A stretch of DNA of 64,000 bases from Xenoacremonium recifei. Taxonomy: Eukaryota > Ascomycota > Sordariomycetes > Hypocreales > Nectriaceae. Below are positions 33,127-44,139 of this stretch, piece by piece (the stretch's first letter is position 1; each line of letters opens with the position of its first letter). Under the pieces are notes generated by a model that worked only from the letters and a program-made list of their open reading frames with translations, was not told where the DNA came from and searched no databases. The stretch spans positions 930,001-994,000 of the forward strand of contig WOFQ01000003.1 of the NCBI GenBank assembly GCA_012184525.1. The letters run 5' to 3'. Both the position numbers and the translations under genes were made by a program.

Positions 33127-33934
33127 AGCACCTCTCGCAATCGAGTTAGGCCTGCAAGCCGGTGCAGCTCGAAACCCCTTTGGGAAGCGATGAGAAACAG
33201 AGCGGCAATACTGAACGAATTCGAATGTCTTGCTCTTATTTACCAAAAGGGCACTACTGTCGGCCCCTCGAAATGCCGGTACCTAGGTGAAATCCTTTAG
33301 GTGTGCTTTGTGAGGGGTCGGCCGCCCGGGTCATTGGGAGGTTTATATCGTCCCCCGCGTTTGCCCTCTAGCGTCCCGGAACCTCGCTATCCGGCCACCA
33401 AAGCGGGCAGATCAGCACGGCAGCGCAGCGGGTGCGGCTTAGACTAGTTCTGGAGACTGCCTGAACGAGACATTGCTAGGTTTTTGATTCCTAATTGTGT
33501 CTTATGGGAAGTCTATGACCCGCGCCACGGACGCCATCGCGATGCTGGGTTGAAGGGGTATGGACCGTGTAAGGCGGGTTTCCAGCTGCGAACAGCCTAA
33601 TGGGCGCCCAGGAAGTTGGGACATGCCACTAGGAGACACTACTGCAGGGCCAAGGGTTCCTCCCGGAGGCGACTCGCGGTAGATCGTGAGAATTGGGCTG
33701 AGATGTTGGTGATCCAGTTCAATTACACCGGAGACATCAAGTTGTGCCGTCACGATGAGGGGGGTCTTGGTCACCCGGCGAGTAGCTGGCAGGCGAGCGA
33801 TCGTGAAAAAGTAGCTAGAAAACATACTTTTTGTGTATATAAGTAACGTTTCCTTAATCTCACCAAGTTGGAAGGACATCACCTCCCATATACACGACCT
33901 TCAAGCTTAATCCATCCGCCAATCCTTTACCAAG
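33127..33934 (+). promoter_or_regulatory. Promoter of the Rds1-like gene
   Basis: TATATAAG at 33836-33843 lies about 92 bp before the ATG at 33935, a sharp TATA-box arrangement typical of inducible fungal genes. Two AGGGG stress-response-like elements occur at 33554 and 33758. These short motifs are expected by chance now and then, so the stress link rests mainly on the gene family. No coding sequence was found in the interval. Confidence 0.55.
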
Positions 33935-34998
33935 ATGTACAAAACACTAAGCCTCATCACCGGCCTGCTGGCCGCAACCTCTATTGGTGCCCCCTTGGAG
34001 AAGCGAGACGTTGCCGCCCCCCCTGGTGGTGACGATACCATCCTCAACTATGCCCTCGTTCTGGAGTACCTCGAACGCAAGTTCTACCAGCTCGGCACGA
34101 CGCAGTTCACCGAGGATGACTTCTGTGCTGCGGGTTTCGATTCTGTCTTTTACGCCGACTTGCTAAAGATCTATGAGGATGAACAGGTATGTCCAAACCA
34201 TGTTCAGGGGTTATGAGCAGACCGTAACTAACACTCACAGACACACGTCGCATTCCTTTCCGGCGCCCTCGGCGACAAGGCCGTTGGCGAACCGACCTTC
34301 TCATTCCCCTTCACGGATGTCCACTCCTTCATCGGGCTCTCAGCCGTGCTTGAAGGCGTCGGTGTCTCCGCATACCTCGGCGCCGCACCCGCCATCGCCA
34401 ACAAGGCGTACCTGACGGCTGCCGGCTCGATCCTAACGGTCGAGGCGCGCCACGCTTCGTACATCCGCGCCTGGGTCGGCGACAAGCCGTACGCCACGGC
34501 CTTCGATACGCCCCTTGACTTCGACCAGGTGTTCTCGCTGGCGTCGCAGTTCATCACGGCGCTGCCTGCGGGCACGACCTTGCCGTTCAAGGCGTTCCCG
34601 GCGTTGACGGCGGCGCCGAACCCGAACAGTGATGCTTTTGAGGCGGGTAACAGCACAGTGACCTTCACAAATGCGTATAAGAACGCGATGGCGGCGGGTA
34701 TGACTGGCTCGCAGGTGTATGCTGTCTTCTACTCCGGGCTACAGACGTATTATGCCGCTGTCACTGTCTCTGGTGACGATGTAAGTTCATATCGTGGTAT
34801 CTTGTATTCGGTTCTTGGTGCGCTGACACAGTCTCATAGTACACTGTCACGGTTCCTGGTGCCAACTACAGCATGGCCGATGAGCCCGCGCCAGCCGGCC
34901 AGGTGTACGTCCTCTTGAGCACGGCCGATGGTACCGATACTATGGCCAGCGATGAGAACACCATCTCGGGAGTTGCCCTCCTGGAGGTCGTGGCTTAG
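33935..34998 (+). CDS. Secreted Rds1-like stress protein with ferritin-like fold
   Basis: Three exons (33935-34186, 34241-34780, 34840-34998), 316 residues. Residues 1-19 (MYKTLSLITGLLAATSIGA) form a signal peptide. It is followed by a Kex2 dibasic site in PLEKRDVAAPP, so the mature protein probably begins at DVAAPP. The core (DDTILNYALVLEYLERKFYQLG, then HVAFLSGALGDKA, LTVEARHASYIRAW) carries the helical Glu/His pattern of the ferritin-like family. That family includes fission yeast Rds1 and bacterial desiccation-related proteins. S. pombe rds1 responds to glucose, ammonium and CO2 starvation. The C-terminal FYSGLQTYYAAVTVSGDD and VPGANYSMADEPAPAGQVYVLL complete the fungal version. The biochemical role is unknown. 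The model is secure because both introns are phase 0 and motif continuity is preserved. Confidence 0.88.
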
Positions 34999-35148
34999 GC
35001 AAGATGAAAATGCAGATGGGAAAACAAACGCTCTTTCGTTGTACATAGTTTGACCAGTACATGATGATACCACACCATGCAAGCTTAATAATGAAATATC
35101 ATATGAGGACTTTTCGGAAAATGAGAATTGAAACGTCTATTTCATCCT

Positions 35149-35911
35149 CTATTGCAGTTTCTTCAGGGGCTTGTGGGCTTCCTTCTGCGCGGCATCAAAG
35201 CCGTTTAAGCGTGCGTAGACCCATTTCAGGCCTGCGGATGAAATGGTCACCAATGCAGCGGAGAAGGTGAAGAGCATGATACGCTGTGATGTAGAAAGGA
35301 GTCCAAACAACGGGTAGGGGTAACTAGTCTTGTTAGCAATAGAACTCCCTAATCTTTCATTCTTGTCATGCCACTCACAATCCGTTGTGCTGGAAGCAAA
35401 GCTCGACCCAGTACCAGTAAGCAAAGGCCAGGACAGTAGCAAGGGACATGATTCCATAAGCCGGGATAGTCCAAGGCGGGCTAAACAGAACCAGATCCAA
35501 TGTCAGCAGCACAGCCGGCGCGAGGTGGAAGCCGATATCAGGGAGCAGATCCAAAGTCATATCGTCCATGGCAAGCAACGCGGGATCGATAATAGTGATG
35601 CCCCAGTAGAGAATCGAGATGACGACCTCCAATGGCGTAGCGAGCACGGCAACGGCATTTTTGGCCTGGAAGAGTGTCGGATTCAGTGTGAGGTCTGCAA
35701 GGATGCCGAAGACAAAGGCGAGGAGTGATGCTGATAAGCCAATGATGGTGAGAAACTGGAAGTGCCAGCCATAGCTCGCCGTGAACGGGTTGTCTTCCCA
35801 AACTGTCAGGAAATAGAAGTTGTAGCTAAAGGAGGCGGCGCCGAGAATATGGAGCAGTAAGGAGAGGGATCGAGAGGGCGATCCGAGTCGCTGGAGAGGG
35901 TGAGCAGCCAT
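35149..35911 (-). CDS. FAR-17a/AIG1-like multi-pass membrane protein, putative lipid hydrolase
   Basis: Minus strand, two exons (35911-35379, 35323-35149), 235 residues. Six hydrophobic helices are visible, from SLSLLLHILGAASFSYNFYFLT to IMLFTFSAALVTISSAGLKW. The family mark FQHNGFYPYPLFGLL, with the conserved His, is created exactly at the splice junction. FLTVWEDNPF and YGWHFQFLT match the region of the conserved Thr. Mammalian AIG1 and ADTRP, in the same family, hydrolyse fatty-acid esters of hydroxy fatty acids with a Thr/His pair. A similar lipid-hydrolase role here is an inference. The upstream TTG extension is rejected in favour of the ATG at 35911. The gene faces away from the cyclophilin gene across a 385-bp shared promoter. 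Confidence 0.87.
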
Positions 35912-36296
35912 AATGGTGGTTTCGTCAAGCAATCGATCGTGTCAGAGGTGAGATGAGCAAGCGGAACATCAATCACGAGCATTAGAACACAATAGAAGAC
36001 AATCCCTACCTCGGAGCCGTCCAAGAGCCCGCAATGACGGAATTGATCCCGATATTGGGACCGGGATTCGAGCTATAGCAGCCGTGACAGTGGAGCTTTT
36101 CTGTTGACAGGCACTAGCCACACCGATCGTCGGTGCGCCACACATAGGCTTGAGCCTTGCAGCTTGGGATTTGCTCCGTCGCATCGCAGCCTTGAACTCG
36201 CGTGTCTCGGCCTTCAAATAACCTTCTACTCCTATTAAAGCTCTGATCGTGCAAGATACCCCATTCTTGCCCGCCATCCGGGCTACTAGAGGTATC
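35912..36296. promoter_or_regulatory. Short divergent promoter between AIG1-like and WD40-cyclophilin genes
   Basis: 385 bp separate the two ATGs, so core promoters of both genes must lie here. No TATA box is obvious; composition is near-neutral and no repeat was seen. Confidence 0.5.
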
Positions 36297-38284
36297 ATGG
36301 CTTCAGACACTGCCCCTGAGGACGACAACAGGTCTCAAAAGCGCAGCCATTCCGAGTTCCGTGAACAGGATGGATCAGGTCCGTCGTCTCGATGCGCGCA
36401 GCTCGTTCTCGCAACTGACTTCTCCTCTAGACAGCTCTTCCGACGATGACATGGGCCCCCAGCTGCCCTCCGAAGCCCCTAAGAAGAAACGCCGAGTCCT
36501 GCGCCACGAGAAGCTCTACGTCGCCGCGTTGCCCAAAGCCGCCCGGTACTCCAAGTCCCTGATGCACAAGGAGCAGGTCCTGTTCGTGAACTGGACGCCC
36601 CTGACCGACTTCCTCATAACCTCCTCGATCGATGGCGTTGTCAAGTTCTGGAAGAAGGACGCTTCGGGTATCGAGTTTGTGAAGCAGTTCAAGGCCCACG
36701 ACGGCGAGATCAAGTCGGTATCTGTGAGCAAGGACGGCCGGAGCTTTGCGACTGCGGGCGCGGACGAGACGATCAAGATATTTGACGTCCTCACTTTTGA
36801 TCTCTTGTCGATGCTACAGCTCAGTTTCGTGCCGAATTGCGTGTGCTGGGTGCACAGCAAAGGCGCATCTGTGCCGGTGCTTGCGGTCTCGGAACAAGAC
36901 AAGCCCCTGATACATATTTTTGATGGACGAGGCGAGAATGAGGAGCCGATTCACACTATCAAGGGTCTGCATCGAAGTCCTGTTCATCTTATGGCGTACA
37001 ACGAGGCGTACGACTGTGTGGTGTCGGCAGACGAGAAGGGCATGATCGAGTACTGGCGACCAAACGGGAGCTACGAGAAGCCCGAGGAGATCTTCGAGTA
37101 CAAGAGTTCAACGAACTTGTTTGACTTCAAGAAGGCCAAGTCGGTGCCTTCATCCTTAGAAATTTCGCCCAATGGCAAATACCTCGCTACATTGTCGTTG
37201 CCAGATCGAAAGATCCGCATATTCGACTTCGCGACGGCCAAGCTACACCGCACGTACGACGAGTCGCTACAAGCCCTCGAAGAGATGCATCGGGCAGGAG
37301 GAGGATCACAAAAAGTGGACAATGTTGAGTTCGGACGGAGGACGGCCCAGGAGAGGGAGGTCGAATCACAGACGCTCCGGCACAAGGCAAGCGTTATCTT
37401 TGATGAGTCAAGCAACTTCATCATCTACGGGTCAATGCTCGGCATCAAGGTGCTCAACACCTACACCAATCAGGTGGTCAAAGTCTATGGAAAGGACGAG
37501 AACTTCCGGGCTGTGAACCTGGCCATATACCAGGGTCAACCGCAGAAGAAGGGTGTGACCACGGTGGAAATGGGTGCTTCTAGCAACCCCCTACTACAAG
37601 AGTCTGAGAGTCGGGATCCCATACTGGTGGCGACGGGTGTGGGCAAGCAACGCTTCTACATGTTTACCAACGAGGAGGAGGTGTCCAAGTCAACACGAGA
37701 CGTTCAGAACGAACGACCGACCATCCTAGGACAGAAGAAGGATGCGAAGGCAAAGAAGGCGGAAACGGGCAACGCGGCGATTATCCATACGACCTTTGGC
37801 GACATTCACATACGTCTCTTCCCAGACGCGGCGCCAAAGACTGTCGAGAACTTTGTGACTCACTCCAAAAGTGGCTACTACAACAACACTATCTTCCACC
37901 GAGTGATCAAGAAGTTCATGATCCAGGGTGGTGATCCGTTGGGTGACGGGACCGGCGGAGAGAGCATCTGGGGCCGGGAGTTTGAGGACGAGTTCAGCAG
38001 CCTGAAGCACGACAAGCCGTTTACGGTGAGCATGGCCAATGCAGGCCCCAACACGAATGGAAGCCAGTTCTTTATCACGACTGAGAAGACAGTAAGTGAC
38101 AGCTCATATCAGCCTCCTTGCCCGGCTCTTGCTAACAGGATTACAGCCCTGGCTGGATGGGAAGCACACCATCTTTGGACGAGCAACGCAGGGGTTCGAT
38201 GTGATTAACAAGATTGAGAACACACGCACGCACAAGGAGAAGCCGGAGGAAGACATCAAGATCCTCAACATCGACATAGCGTGA
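36297..38284 (+). CDS. WD40-repeat peptidyl-prolyl cis-trans isomerase (PPWD1 / Cyp15 type)
   Basis: Three exons (36297-36378, 36431-38091, 38147-38284), 626 residues. The N-terminal about 440 residues form a WD40 propeller beginning HKEQVLFVNWTPLTDFLITSS and FKAHDGEIKSVSVSKDGRSFA. The C-terminal about 160 residues are a cyclophilin: TTFGDIHIRLFPDAAPKTVENF, the active-site FHRVIKKFMIQGGDP (catalytic Arg, Phe, Gln), NTNGSQFFIT, and the cyclosporin-site Trp in PWLDGKHTIFGR formed at intron 2. Such proteins associate with spliceosomes in animals and are nuclear. The first exon is only 27 codons and its donor (GTCCGT) is non-standard. If intron 1 were retained, translation would need to start further down, so the N-terminal 30 residues are less certain than the rest. 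Confidence 0.92.
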
Positions 38285-39028
38285 AGGTAGCCAATGGTGT
38301 TATATGAAGCAATTCGACCAACCACAGCCGCGATAGAGGCACGTTCCCGCAGGGCAAGTAGCAGTGCAGTCTGAGGTGACTCACCCTCTGCTTCCAATTT
38401 CCTGCCATTGACTGTCGGTTCAATTAAACGAAGCGAGAAGCGAGACCGAAGTCGGATCACGAAGCATGACGTAGAGGTCATCAATGACTGAAGCAGTAAC
38501 GCTGAGCCTGCAGGAAGGAAGGACGATAAGGCAGGAGGCGTGCCTGCCGTGTAAGACGCGCTGCTGCGCTGCAACATCGGGACCGCCCGAGACGGAAGGC
38601 GCTGCGGGAATCCCCCACCTCTCGGCACTCCCGTCACCTCCGATGACCGCTGCCGTGCATTGAAATGCTTCTCTCGCGACATCTGTCTGATGATATCCCC
38701 AATGAAGCGCTGTATATTCATAAGTTTCCAGGGTTTCTGGACGGAAGGTGATCCACCGAACGCTTTACAGGTGGGGTCGCCCTAGTCGCGCCTCCTCCAA
38801 TGGCCGCGGGGCAGATGCAAAGACGGTCTTGCCGCCTCCGCGCATGCATCCAGAAAGAGCGAACGGGCGACACCGACACCGGGCGAAAGGTCTATATTTT
38901 TTTCAAGTTTCCTCCATACTCTCGCCCTCCGTCTGTCCTCGCACATCCAAACCTGGGCTTCCTACGAACTTGCGACTTGTATTTTATTATAGTAGTTTTT
39001 ATTCCTCGATACCCTTGCCCTGAACACC
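38285..39028 (+). promoter_or_regulatory. Promoter of the DAHP synthase gene
   Basis: A perfect TGACTCA, the Gcn4/CPC1 general amino-acid control site, lies at 38377-38383, about 650 bp before the ATG. T-rich stretches near 38896-39000 precede the start at 39029. A frame on the opposite strand at 38104-38721 overlaps the 3' end of the cyclophilin gene and is not credible as a gene. Confidence 0.6.
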
Positions 39029-40320
39029 ATGTCTACGGTACGTTGCGCCTGGTTCTGTCGCTTTGGTGGGGTGACTCATGAAGCTTGCAGTTCTACATCC
39101 AGAACAAGAATGTCGGCAACTCGGCCGAGTCTGAGGACTGGAGAAGTATGTGACGCCCTCTTCTAGCTCTTTGCGACTCCAGCAATGTGAATACTGACTT
39201 CTGTAGTTCGAGGATACAATCCCTTGACTCCTCCCGACCTCCTCCAGCACGAGATCCCACAGACGACCGAGTCCAAGAAGACAGTCCTCCAGGGCCGCAA
39301 CGAGACGGTCGCCGTGGTCAATGGCACCGATGAGAAGGGGCGATTGCTCGTCATCATCGGTCCCTGCTCAATTCACGACCCGGCAGCCGCTCTCGCCTAC
39401 TGCGACCTGTTGCTCAAAGAGAAGGAGAAACACAAAGACGAGCTGCTCATCGTCATGCGCTCCTACCTCGAGAAGCCCCGCACCACAGTCGGCTGGAAGG
39501 GCCTGATCAACGACCCGGATATCGATGGCAGCTTCAAGATCAATAAGGGGTTGCGTCTTGCGCGCCAGATGTTCGTCGACTTGACCAACAAGGGCATGCC
39601 TATTGCCAGCGAGATGCTCGACACCATCTCGCCCCAGTTCTTGGCTGACCTGCTGTCTGTGGGAGCCATTGGCGCGCGTACTACTGAAAGCCAGCTGCAC
39701 CGCGAACTGGCCAGCGGTCTGAGCTTCCCCGTCGGCTTCAAGAACGGAACTGATGGCTCCCTGGGCGTTGCCATTGATGCCATTGGCGCTGCCCAGCACC
39801 CCCACCACTTCCTCTCTGTCACCAAGCCTGGTGTGGTCGCCATTGTTGGCACAGAGGGCAACAGCGACTGCTTCGTCATCCTGCGAGGTGGCAGCAAGGG
39901 CACCAACTACGATGCCGCCAGCATTGCCGAGGCCAAGGCCGCGCTCGAGAAGAAGGGCGTGAACCAGAGGTTGATGGTTGACTGCAGCCATGGAAACTCG
40001 CTGAAGAACCATAAGAACCAACCCAAGGTGGCCGCTGATCTGGCCGGTCAGATTGCAAAGGGAGAGACCGCCATCATGGGTGTCATGATTGAGAGCTACA
40101 TCAATGAGGGTGAGTGGCGCAAAGTCCCCCACATACAACGTGTATTCTAACGTTCCCTTCAGGTAACCAAAAGGTCCCTGCCGAAGGCAAGGCTGGACTC
40201 AAGTACGGCGTCAGCATCACTGACGCTTGTATCAACTGGGAAGACACCGTCGAGGTGCTCGAGAACCTCGCCCAGTCTGTCAAGGAGCGACGTAAGCTCA
40301 CAGCCGTCAACGGAGCGTAA
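39029..40320 (+). CDS. 3-deoxy-D-arabino-heptulosonate-7-phosphate (DAHP) synthase
   Basis: Four exons (39029-39037, 39091-39145, 39207-40109, 40163-40320), 374 residues, typical for type I (AroFGH/ARO3/ARO4) enzymes. It condenses phosphoenolpyruvate with erythrose 4-phosphate, the first step of the shikimate pathway to aromatic amino acids. Motifs are VIIGPCSIHDPAAALAYC, MRSYLEKPRTTVGWKG, GAIGARTTESQLHRELASG with metal and substrate residues, VGFKNGTDG, and DCSHGNSLKNHKNQ. The first exon holds only three codons (Met-Ser-Thr). This reading is supported because the later exon has no in-frame ATG before RGYNPLTPPDLLQHEIP. Feedback type (Tyr or Phe) cannot be told by eye. Regulation by amino-acid starvation is likely: TGACTCA occurs upstream and again inside intron 1. 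Confidence 0.93.
39072..39078 (+). promoter_or_regulatory. TGACTCA (Gcn4/CPC1-type) site inside intron 1 of the DAHP synthase gene
   Basis: A perfect 7-bp palindromic amino-acid-control element sits in the 53-bp first intron (39038-39090), 43 bp downstream of the start codon. With a second copy at 38377-38383 upstream, it supports control by the CPC1/Gcn4 activator. Binding is inferred from motif identity only. Confidence 0.55.
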
Positions 40321-41053
40321 GCTCAAAATCAAATTATGAGAAAGACTCCCGTGCCGTCATTAGTCGTGGCGCGCCCCTTCTTGGGGAGTCAGAGAAAGGG
40401 CTACTCCAGCAATCATGTGCTCGGTGATCGACCTACTGCATTGCCTCGTGGATTGGAATCCCGTGTGCGCCTACCGTCTATCTGCGCATCTCGTTTCGTT
40501 TCGAGGCTCGGAGTTTTCAGGTTGTCTAGTTCTAGTTCGGGCTTTTGAGGAATAGATAAAAGAATAGCACTCTATCAAAAGCTGCTGGTTTCGGGTTGGA
40601 GGAGAGTTTGAAAATTAAAAGTTTGTACCCGGCTTGGGGCTTAGCTGAAAGTTCGGGTTGCATGAGCAAGCAAAAGGAGGTCTCTTATAGTGACTGTCCG
40701 TGATCCGCAATACACACTGTATATTTCCCGCTTAGTGGCGCGAGCCAGAGTGACGGCACGCGATATGCTCTTATAATCTCCGCACTGTGTCATTTGCGCT
40801 TCTGCAGAGCTGGCGTTTTTTGGGGCCAGCCAGCCAGTCGACGACTTCCTCAACTTCTGTCCATCTCTTTTTCCCCTCAACATCAGCATCATCATCATCA
40901 AACATCGAGCACGCTTGCAATTCGCCTCTCTCCATATGGCTCGATAGAATACGTCCATTTGCATCCCCTTGCGAGAACCGATCGATCTATTACGCGACCG
41001 CAACCCATCCTCACCTCCAGAAGCAGACGCGGTCTTGCGAGTGAGGCGCGATT
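40321..41053. other. Intergenic: DAHP synthase 3' UTR and zinc-finger gene promoter
   Basis: About 730 bp. The last about 200 bp before the ATG at 41054 are rich in TC and CATCAT repeats, as in a fungal 5' leader. Frames of 70-120 codons here lie on both strands and show no features of real proteins. Confidence 0.5.
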
Positions 41054-42250
41054 ATGGCTCGTGACTACTCACCTCCCGAATCGCCCCTATCCTCGATGGA
41101 TGAGTCAGAGCAGTATGAGGAAGACGGACACGAGTACGATGAGTCCACATTGAGGCCGTCGAAGCGCCAGAGAGTCGATGCCGGTTCGACAACTTCATCA
41201 GCCGTCATCCCTGACGCTGAGCCCGAGACGGTCCCTGAGCCCGATGCCCTCGATGGCATGTCCGACGTCTCATCGGACACTTCAGGCGATATTCCTAGCT
41301 CCCCCATCAATGCGCGCCTCGATGAGGAGGATTTTCAGGACCAAGTCACGATTTGCGACTGGGACGGATGTCCTGCTGGAGACCAGGGCAATATGGACAA
41401 ACTGGTCGAGCACATTCACAACTCGCACATCGAGAACCGGCAGAAGAAGTATACGTGCGAGTGGAGGAGTTGCACGCGGAAGGGTTTGCCGCATGCCAGT
41501 GGCTACGCACTGAAGGCTCATATGAGGAGCCATACTCGGGAGAAGCCTTTCTACTGTTATCTACCAGGTATGCATGACTCCATGGCCATCTGGACATGAG
41601 AACCAAAATCTAATAGCATCTCAACAGAGTGCGATAGGTCGTTTACTAGGTCGGATGCTCTCGCCAAACACATGCGAACAGTTCACGAGACGGAGGCGCT
41701 GCGACCCTCAGACCCAGTCCCGAAATCGATGCAATCTGGACCTGCTGGCAAGGGCAGCAAGCTAAAGATCATCATCAAGACGCCGCAGTCCCACACCGCG
41801 CACGACGACACGGACGATGCAAGTCACGGCGATGACAGCTCATCAGAGTACTTCACAGCGCTACCGCACGATCTCTTCTCCGAGAAGGAGCTCGAATTCC
41901 CAACCGACAAGTTGTACCGGAAGTGCTACTGGGAGTCCAAGTGGGCCGAGGAGGTCGGCGACACGCTGAAGAAGGAGTGCAAGGATTGGGAGGACGCCTA
42001 CTACAAGGAGTGGCTCGAGAAAGAGGTCCTGCTCTCGCAGGTCATCAAGAGCGAGGTGGACTGGCACGAGCGGCGAAGAGCGATACTATCGGGCGCTGCG
42101 GATGTCCAGGTTCCCGTCGTGGAGAGCCGGGAGGGCGATGAGGAAGACGGCAAGACAGCCAAGGCTGCAGAGAAGGATGCTGAACCTGAGATTGAGGCTC
42201 AGCCGGCGACCAATGGAACTACGTCGGCAGAAGTGGCAGCGGAAGCATAG
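41054..42250 (+). CDS. C2H2 zinc-finger protein, possible INO80-complex Iec1-type subunit
   Basis: Two exons (41054-41567, 41628-42250), 378 residues. Residues 1-97 are acidic and disordered with a basic patch RPSKRQRV. Three zinc fingers follow: CDWDGC...HIHNSHI, CEWRSC...HMRSHT and YLPECDRSFTRSDALAKHMRTVH; the last is completed across the intron. After a KLKIIIKTPQSH linker comes an acidic and then helical region (FPTDKLYRKCYWESKWAEEVGDTLKKECKDWEDAYYKEWLEKE). The combination resembles the YY1-like finger protein Iec1 of the fission yeast INO80 chromatin remodeller, but I cannot confirm orthology by eye. A DNA-binding transcription factor unrelated to INO80 remains possible. Confidence 0.85.
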
Positions 42251-42617
42251 GAAACATAGGCTGTCGAAATGTCGTCCGACGAGTTTCGCGGATGGGAGGA
42301 TCTGGGTTTCAGGCTGCGCCGGCAACTAAGGACGCTGGATTCTCTGGAGTCGCGGCTATTCCAGCTGCAGCATACGGAGTAGAGAATGAAAGATACGCTT
42401 CCCGAAGTAGAGAGGGGCTATTTGGGTCTTTGCGTGTAAGAGATGGTTGGGCTAGGTAGGGGAGTTCTATGGAGTTGGTTAAGGTCATGCAGGGACGGGT
42501 GAGGACTTGGTAAAAGCGGCATGTTTCTTTTTAACCCCCAATCCAGGCTTTGATATATAATACAATAAAGGCACGTACAATACCGACGCTCTGTCTTTTT
42601 TCCAGCAGTGTTTAGAT
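42251..42617. other. Intergenic between convergent genes
   Basis: 367 bp holding the 3' UTRs of the zinc-finger gene (plus) and the four-helix membrane protein gene (minus). Nothing further was recognised. Confidence 0.5.
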
Positions 42618-43163
42618 TTACAGGGCCTTCTTCTTGGCCCGGTATGACTCCTTGTTCGCAAACGGAAACCCGCTTGTGCTCTGGTCGAAGTGATGGTAGC
42701 GACTGATCATGGCCGTATCCCCCGCGAACATGGCAACATACAAGCCCGCCGCCGCGAGCACCGAGCTGCCCACACAGCCCAGCAGAAACCCCGTCTCCCC
42801 CGTCCAGCTATATCGCGTATATGTGTACGCCGCAACCGCCGCGTGGTATATCGTCGCAACGAGGAAGGCCGCGTTGGCGAAGGGCGAGGCTGCGGCGACG
42901 TCGGCGGCGGGACCGAGAGGAAGCACGCCGGAGAGGAGAGTGAGGAGCAACGCGAGGGCGAGGAGGGCAAGACCCAGGCTGCGCGCGAAGTAGAGCTCGA
43001 GGGCCGTGGGCTGGGCGTAGTCCTCGCGGAGGAGCGAGATGATGGGCGAGGGCCAGAGGAGGAGGGGGAGGGATTGGGTGGTGAGCCAGGCGAGGTTGGC
43101 GACGGCGTAGGTCTATGGAGGTGAGGTGGTGCTGGAGAGACGAGGAGGGGGTCTTACACTCAT
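42618..43163 (-). CDS. Small integral membrane protein with four predicted helices, function unknown
   Basis: Minus strand, two exons (43163-43158, 43112-42618), 166 residues. The first exon carries only Met-Ser before a 44-bp intron. The protein then reads TYAVANLAWLTTQSLPLLLWPSP. Hydrophobic segments at LGLALLALALLLTLLSGVLPL, NAAFLVATIYHAAVAAYTYTRY and FLLGCVGSSVLAAAGLYVAMFAG follow, and a basic tail YRAKKKAL ends it. The tail has a dilysine-like arrangement near the C-terminus. I know no named family. The two-codon first exon is supported by a good donor (GTAAGA), a TAG acceptor and absence of another ATG before the first helix. Confidence 0.75.
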
Positions 43164-44139
43164 GGTTGGGTATGGGATTGGACGATGGTGTGTGGTTTTG
43201 AAGCTGGTGGTGAGCAGAGTGATTGGGGAGGTTGTGTGTGGTGTTGGAGTTGAGGCTGGGCAGTGCCGACGACGTCACCGCGAACGTGGGTGGGCTTGAT
43301 GGCTGGAGATGTGATTGGGCGGGTCTGCTTGTGCTGAGAAGACAGGTCGAAGACAGTCTTTCTACGTTTCATTTACCTAACCAAGATGGCGGGAATTCTT
43401 GACTGGATAGTACAGCTCTAATTTGTTTAATCAGATCCCATAGTTATTGTCAGACTGACTCGGAGGTGGTATCTGATTCGCTGTTAAGAACTTGGCTGCC
43501 CAGAACCCGACTTACAACAGCACACCCAGAGGCATATCTTATGCAGATAGCTAAGCTCATGACCCCGAACTCTCAGCCAGATTTCAGAGGCTTCCACTGG
43601 TCTGTACGCTCCCTGTAACGTAGCAAGTGTCAATGGGCATTTTTGCAACCAGACTGCCAGTCATAAAGCCATGCATGTATTGCAACCCTATCCCGCGCTG
43701 GAGCTCTAGCGCCCTCCGCCCAAAGCCGCCACTGAAGGCACTAACAGCCGATCTCGCATGGGCTAGCCGTCGCCCATTAGAAATCCTCACGATTTAATTG
43801 CGCAGCGCGAGGGCGTCTCCGAGGACTTGTGAAGCTCGATTACATATCCGGGGTGTCGAGCAAAGTCCTGTGTCTGATCTGCCAAATAATCCCAGGTTTT
43901 CCTCTGTCTTTTCGCTGAAATTCCCAAACGCTGAACCCGGAGTTCATTATAGGCTAAGATCTGTTTCGTCCGATCTGTGTCCGATAAGGAAGGAAAAAAA
44001 GCAGCCGCTCTTAGTCCTTGCCACCCACGACCTTGAGCCTCCAACTCCGAATCCCATACCTCCAAGCACACTCAACACCGCGCCTACAACTCACGATTCA
44101 CGACTCCCTATACGATCCCAGCACATCCCCGCCGGCGCC
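43164..44139. promoter_or_regulatory. Divergent intergenic region between the membrane-protein gene and NAR1
   Basis: About 980 bp between outward-facing starts. The NAR1 reading frame continues open upstream to 43798 without an ATG, which is chance openness of a GC-rich leader. No RNA gene or repeat was recognised. Confidence 0.45.
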
